From NCBI GenBank assembly GCA_937864255.1, contig CALMIT010000685.1, positions 1 through 8,885 of the forward strand: a stretch of 8,885 nucleotides of DNA, read 5' to 3'. Position 1 is the first letter of the stretch. The number at the start of each line of letters is the position of its first letter. Origin of the DNA: an uncultured Saprospiraceae bacterium (GTDB lineage: Bacteria > Bacteroidota > Bacteroidia > Chitinophagales > Saprospiraceae). The position numbers and the translations under genes are program-made. This document shows positions 5,430 to 8,885 of the stretch, one piece after another. Under the pieces are notes generated by a model that had not been told where the DNA came from, searched no databases, and saw only the letters and a list, made by a program, of their open reading frames with translations.

Positions 5430-8042
5430 ATGCTTCGCTTGATTTTCCTTATTTGCTTTTCAATGTTTATTTCGTTGGTAATGTCTGCGCAATTTGCCGA
5501 CGACTTTTCCGACAATAATTTGGATGAAAATCCGGCCTGGACGGGAAACGTTTCTGATTTCATCGTTTCAAATGGCGAGTTGCAACTAAACGCCCCGGTA
5601 GCAGGCACATCCGCCATTTTCGCGCTGGCCAACCTTCCAGACAGTGCTGTCTGGGAATTTTATCTAAGGCTGGAATTTGCTCCTTCCACTTCCAATTTAC
5701 TGCGCATTTATTTGCAATCCGATAAAACAGATTTGGCGACCGCCAACGGCTATTTTATGGAAATAGGCGAGACGGGTAATAATGATGCGCTTCGTTTTTT
5801 CAGAGCAGATAATGGCGCGGCTGTTTTATTGGCTGCCGGTACAATCGGGCAGGTGGCGAACGAACCGGTCGAAATCAGGTGCAGAATTTCAAGAACTGCC
5901 GGCGGAACATGGTTGGTAGAAACCGATTATAATGGCGGCTCAAATTTTCAAACCGAAACCAATTTTAATGACTTCACTTATCACGGCGAGCCGGGTTTTT
6001 TCGGGATACAATGCACTTATACAAGTACTCGACGCGATAAATTTTTCTTTGACGATATAAAAATTTATACCATAACGCCTGATACTACTGCGCCTGTGCT
6101 ACTCAGTGCAGAGCCGTCTTCCGGCAATTCCGTAATTATAAATTTCAACGAGCCGCTTGATTCGGTCTCCGCGATGACACTTTCAAATTATGACCTTGAT
6201 GGCGGAATCGGTGAACCCGAAATGGTAATTTTTAAAAATCCGGCCAAAACTACGCTGGAATTATTTTTCAATCAGTCTTTTACGAATTTACAAACCTACA
6301 CACTTTCCGCAGCAAACATTCAAGATCAGGCATCCAACATCGCCCCGCTACAAACAGCTTCATTCCTGTTTTTTAAACCGGAAAAACCCGCCCTGTTCGA
6401 CGTTTTAATTACAGAAATAATGGCTGATCCCAGTCCGGTTATCGGGCTTCCCGACGCCGAATACATAGAAATTTACAATCGTAGCAATAAAGTTTTATCT
6501 CTAAAAAACTGGAAATTTTCAGATAACAGCAGCCAGCAATCTCTGCCCGACACGCTATTGAATCCGGGCGGTTATTTTATCATTTGCGACGATAGCCAGG
6601 TGGGAAATTTTGCTGCGTTTGGAAAAACGATCCCGCTAACTTCTTTTCCCGCGCTCACCAATACCGGAGAAGCGCTCACTTTATCGGATGATGAAGACAA
6701 TGTAATTCACAGCGTTCAATTTTCGGATTCCTGGTACACAGATAGTGGTAAACGCGACGGCGGCTGGTCTTTGGAAATGATCAACCCGGACGCTCCGTGT
6801 TCGGGCGGGGAGAATTGGAGCGCCAGTACTAATTTAAACGGCGGTACGCCCGGAAGTATAAATTCGGTTTTTAATCCGGCGCCTGATAATGTTTCACCCT
6901 ATCTCTTGGCGGCTTTCCCTGCTTCATCAACCGAGATTTTACTCGATTTTTCGGAAGGAGTTGATTTTCAAAAAGCTGCTAATCCGCAGAATTATTTACT
7001 TACTCCTTCTGTTTCCATTTTGCGATCAGAGGCACAAAGCCCCCTTTTTAATATGGTCAAATTAACCCTGACCAGCCCGCTGGAAGCAGGCACTATTTAT
7101 ACCTTGACTATCAAAAATGAATTGGAAGATTGCACGGGAAATTCGTTTGGTGAGGAAAACCAAAAATTGATTGCGCTGCCTGAAAAAATGGCAGCGGGCG
7201 AAGTAGTCATAAACGAAGTTCTTTTTAATCCTTCAACCGGCGGCGCAGATTTTTTGGAATTATACAACCGCTCATTAAAAGTTTTTAATGCTGCCGATTT
7301 AAAAATTGCCAATATTGGAACGACTTCGACAGATGTGAAATCTATTTTTCAAAACCAGCTTTTTTTTCCGGGCGATTACCTGACTTTATCCGAAGACATC
7401 GAAAATATATCTGCCAGTTATACTGTGGCGCGGCCTGATTTGCTGCTTGAAACAGACCTTCCTTCCTGGTCTGACGACACTGGAAATGTGACGATTTATA
7501 CAGATGACGTGCTCGCGCCGATTATTATTGACTCCCTGAATTACAGCGAAGATTGGCACAATGTGCTATTGGATGATAAAGAGGGCGTGTCGCTTGAGCG
7601 TTTGTCGGCTGAAAGTGAAACCCAGAATAAAAACAACTGGAATTCAGCGGCAGCAACTGCTGGTTTTGCTACGCCGACTGCCAAAAACTCGCAATCTGTC
7701 GGCTCTGTCGGCTCCGCGATTGATGATTATTTTCAAATTGAGCCGACTACAATTTCACCTGACGGCGATGAGATAGATGATTTTTTGCTCATCCGCTACG
7801 AACTTGATCAACCGGATTATATTGCTAATATCAAAATTTTTGACGCGATCGGCAGGCAAGTAAAATCCATGGCGCAAAATCTATTATTGGGAAGACAAGG
7901 TTTTTTGCGCTGGGATGGAGAAACTGACCAATTTGAAAAAACAAAAACGGGTATTTATGTAATCTGGATCGAAATATTTTCGCCTTCCGGCACAAAAAAA
8001 CTTTTTAAAAAATCCTGTGTAGTCGCCTCAAAACTCAATTGA
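5430..8042 (+). CDS. Secreted multidomain lamin-tail (LTD) protein with FlgD/T9SS-like C-terminus
   Basis: An 870-residue exported protein. Residues 1-20 are a signal peptide (MLRLIFLICF... cleaved after MSA, leaving Gln21). Residues about 21-215 form a beta-sandwich resembling a LamG/concanavalin-like domain (DDFSDNNLDENPAWTG start, FFFDDIKIY end). Two repeated modules follow: an Ig-like SbsA/Big_5-type domain (219-315) with a lamin-tail domain (322-480; ITEIMADPSP, EYIEIYNRS), then a second Ig-like domain (486-585) with a second lamin-tail domain (589-755; INEVLFNPS, DFLELYNRS). The C-terminus (about 768-866) has ISPDGDEIDDFLLIRYEL, then IKIFDAIGRQV, WDG and GIYVIWIEI, the FlgD-like fold used as a type IX secretion sorting domain. 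It is probably delivered to or anchored on the cell surface. No enzyme motif is seen; adhesion or matrix binding is a guess. The gene ends convergently with the methyltransferase-like gene, overlapping by 8 nt. Confidence 0.9.
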   Translation: MLRLIFLICFSMFISLVMSAQFADDFSDNNLDENPAWTGNVSDFIVSNGELQLNAPVAGTSAIFALANLPDSAVWEFYLRLEFAPSTSNLLRIYLQSDKTDLATANGYFMEIGETGNNDALRFFRADNGAAVLLAAGTIGQVANEPVEIRCRISRTAGGTWLVETDYNGGSNFQTETNFNDFTYHGEPGFFGIQCTYTSTRRDKFFFDDIKIYTITPDTTAPVLLSAEPSSGNSVIINFNEPLDSVSAMTLSNYDLDGGIGEPEMVIFKNPAKTTLELFFNQSFTNLQTYTLSAANIQDQASNIAPLQTASFLFFKPEKPALFDVLITEIMADPSPVIGLPDAEYIEIYNRSNKVLSLKNWKFSDNSSQQSLPDTLLNPGGYFIICDDSQVGNFAAFGKTIPLTSFPALTNTGEALTLSDDEDNVIHSVQFSDSWYTDSGKRDGGWSLEMINPDAPCSGGENWSASTNLNGGTPGSINSVFNPAPDNVSPYLLAAFPASSTEILLDFSEGVDFQKAANPQNYLLTPSVSILRSEAQSPLFNMVKLTLTSPLEAGTIYTLTIKNELEDCTGNSFGEENQKLIALPEKMAAGEVVINEVLFNPSTGGADFLELYNRSLKVFNAADLKIANIGTTSTDVKSIFQNQLFFPGDYLTLSEDIENISASYTVARPDLLLETDLPSWSDDTGNVTIYTDDVLAPIIIDSLNYSEDWHNVLLDDKEGVSLERLSAESETQNKNNWNSAAATAGFATPTAKNSQSVGSVGSAIDDYFQIEPTTISPDGDEIDDFLLIRYELDQPDYIANIKIFDAIGRQVKSMAQNLLLGRQGFLRWDGETDQFEKTKTGIYVIWIEIFSPSGTKKLFKKSCVVASKLN

Positions 8043-8053
8043 GTTTGTTTTTT
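8031..8053 (+). terminator. Palindromic bidirectional terminator over both stop codons
   Basis: AAACTCAATTGAGTTT at 8031-8046 is a perfect 16-bp palindrome; in RNA it forms a 6-bp stem with an AAUU loop. On the plus strand it is followed by G and six U residues (8048-8053), a plausible intrinsic terminator for the lamin-tail gene. On the minus strand only a run of four U follows, so it is weaker in that direction. The central TCAATTGA contains the TGA stop of each convergent gene. Confidence 0.55.
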
Positions 8054-8724
8054 AAAACGTCGCTTTTATTTATCAAAATCCAATTCCCCCCGACATCCAG
8101 GTAAGTACTGTCAGGAAATACTTCTTTAAATTTTTTTTCAAAAAAAAGCCGCGCATCGCTTACGTCATTTTCACTCTGAGCAAGGCGATTATATAATAAA
8201 AGTCCTGACTTGGATAACCGTTCTTTCAGTGCCGAGAGATAAAAAGTAGTTTGCAGGTCTGGCGGAATTTTATCGTCCAAAAAAACATCCATCAAGATTA
8301 AGTCAAATTTCCGAGTAGTTTGTAAAACGAAATTTTCAGCTCTTGTACACACAAGCTCTACGGGCGACTGTATTTTGGGAAGCACATATTTATGTGCCAG
8401 ATACAATACCGTCTCATCAGCCTCCACACCTGTATAATGAAATTTTTTGCCAAAATTTTTCTCTAAAATTTGTACAACGCTACCCAAACCAAAACCCAAA
8501 ACCAAAACATTTTTCACCTCCAGTTTTGTCCATTCGATTGTGGCAAACGCTTTCAAAAAATTTGTATAAAGGTCTTCAAAAGAATAAATAGCATTCTCTG
8601 AACAAAGCTGGTATCTACCGTTTTTCAGACTTACATAAAGGTGAGAATTAAATTCTCCGGACGTGCTTTCGATATGAATTTCGAAAAAATAACTGAGTAG
8701 TTTCTTCCAGAAAGGCTGTTTCAC
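8035..8724 (-). CDS. Spermidine-synthase-like SAM-dependent methyltransferase family protein
   Basis: A 229-residue protein with a class I Rossmann-type SAM-binding fold. Motif I is NVLVLGFGLGSV (72-83), the acidic residue that would hold the SAM ribose is Glu101 in TGVEADE, and DLILMDVFLDDKIP (141-154) corresponds to motif IV, where spermidine synthases carry the catalytic Asp. The N-terminal beta region (about 12-50; HLYVSLKNGRYQL) resembles the short N-terminal domain of spermidine synthases. The DSTDP-type polyamine signature is not seen, so polyamine synthesis is doubtful; a methyltransferase or an orphan member of that superfamily is more likely. The start is GTG at 8724: an in-frame TAA lies three codons upstream and the only internal Met is at residue 145. 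It lies downstream of an rRNA operon but behind a terminator and has its own candidate promoter. The substrate is unknown. Confidence 0.85.
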   Translation of the reverse strand: MKQPFWKKLLSYFFEIHIESTSGEFNSHLYVSLKNGRYQLCSENAIYSFEDLYTNFLKAFATIEWTKLEVKNVLVLGFGLGSVVQILEKNFGKKFHYTGVEADETVLYLAHKYVLPKIQSPVELVCTRAENFVLQTTRKFDLILMDVFLDDKIPPDLQTTFYLSALKERLSKSGLLLYNRLAQSENDVSDARLFFEKKFKEVFPDSTYLDVGGNWILINKSDVLKNKLN

Positions 8725-8741
8725 TCGCTTTTAGATTTTCC

Positions 8742-8749
8742 CAAATTTA
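8742..8749 (-). promoter_or_regulatory. Candidate Bacteroidota -7 box for the methyltransferase-like gene
   Basis: On the minus strand TAAATTTG matches TAnnTTTG exactly, 17 bp before the GTG start, implying a very short leader. No TTTG was found at the usual -33 spacing. Confidence 0.45.
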
Positions 8750-8793
8750 GTATTCAAAAAGCACATTTAATGAATATCTATTCGAAATACGAG

Positions 8794-8824
8794 GAAAGCC
8801 CCGTGTGAATGACACGAGGCTTTC
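8794..8824 (-). terminator. Terminator hairpin of the rRNA operon
   Basis: GAAAGCC (8794-8800) pairs with GGCTTTC (8818-8824) and CGTGT (8802-8806) with ACACG (8812-8816), with a single mismatch between them and a 5-nt loop: 12 pairs in all. It lies about 15 nt beyond the 5S rRNA 3' end on the minus strand. The U-run after it is poor (CUCGUAUUUCG), but the position and strong stem support a terminator. Confidence 0.75.
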
Positions 8825-8839
8825 GGCTTGTATTGAGGC

Positions 8840-8885
8840 TGGCGGCGACCTACTCTCCCACCTTTGGAGCAGTACCATCGGCGCA
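8840..8885 (-). rRNA. rrf: 5S ribosomal RNA, 3' end (partial)
   Basis: Read on the minus strand, the last bases give CCGATGGTACTGC, then GGTGGGAGAGTAGGTCGCCGCCA, the highly conserved 3' end of bacterial 5S rRNA. About 46 nt of the roughly 110-120 nt gene are inside; the 5' part, and presumably 23S and 16S genes, lie beyond the right edge. The exact mature 3' end may differ by a few bases. Confidence 0.93.

Noticed and set aside
8343..8591. 82-codon plus-strand frame
   Set aside because: Antisense to the methyltransferase-like gene, with low-complexity composition.

Overview
The window looks like a piece of a Bacteroidota chromosome. This rests on the low GC content, the near absence of Shine-Dalgarno sequences before the starts, candidate -7 boxes of the TAnnTTTG type, signal peptides ending in SA|Q, and a large secreted protein with duplicated lamin-tail domains and a C-terminal FlgD/T9SS-like sorting domain. 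I cannot name the genus. A marine or freshwater Saprospiria- or Cytophagia-like bacterium would fit.

Layout, left to right. (1) Positions 1-937, minus strand: the first 312 codons of an exported beta-rich, cysteine-containing surface protein that runs off the left edge. (2) About 450 bp without a convincing gene, holding two minus-strand terminator-like hairpins and a short direct repeat. (3) Minus strand: an orphan NarL/LuxR-type response regulator with no kinase beside it. (4) A divergent 198-bp intergenic region with a direct repeat, a small inverted repeat and a Bacteroidota-type -7 box. (5) Plus strand: three genes with overlapping ends (8 and 10 nt), encoding a membrane-bound lysophospholipid acyltransferase-like protein, a membrane-anchored family 2 glycosyltransferase and an ECF-type sigma factor. 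They are almost certainly one transcript. (6) A perfect 14-bp inverted repeat that covers the sigma factor's stop codon. (7) Plus strand: an 870-residue secreted protein with two Ig-like plus lamin-tail modules. (8) Minus strand, convergent: a spermidine-synthase-like SAM-dependent protein. A 16-bp palindromic terminator supplies both stop codons here. (9) At the right edge, the 3' end of a 5S rRNA on the minus strand, with a strong terminator hairpin behind it.

How the genes may work together: the acyltransferase and glycosyltransferase could act in making or modifying a membrane glycolipid, and translational coupling to a sigma factor suggests that envelope synthesis and an envelope-related transcription programme are linked. 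That is inference. The flanking exported proteins, the response regulator and the methyltransferase-like gene show no clear functional tie to this operon. Nothing in the window amounts to an obvious new defence, mobile or biosynthetic system. The best leads are the overlapping acyltransferase-glycosyltransferase-sigma operon, the IS-end-like inverted repeat at the sigma gene's 3' end, and the palindrome that makes two convergent proteins end in the same three residues.
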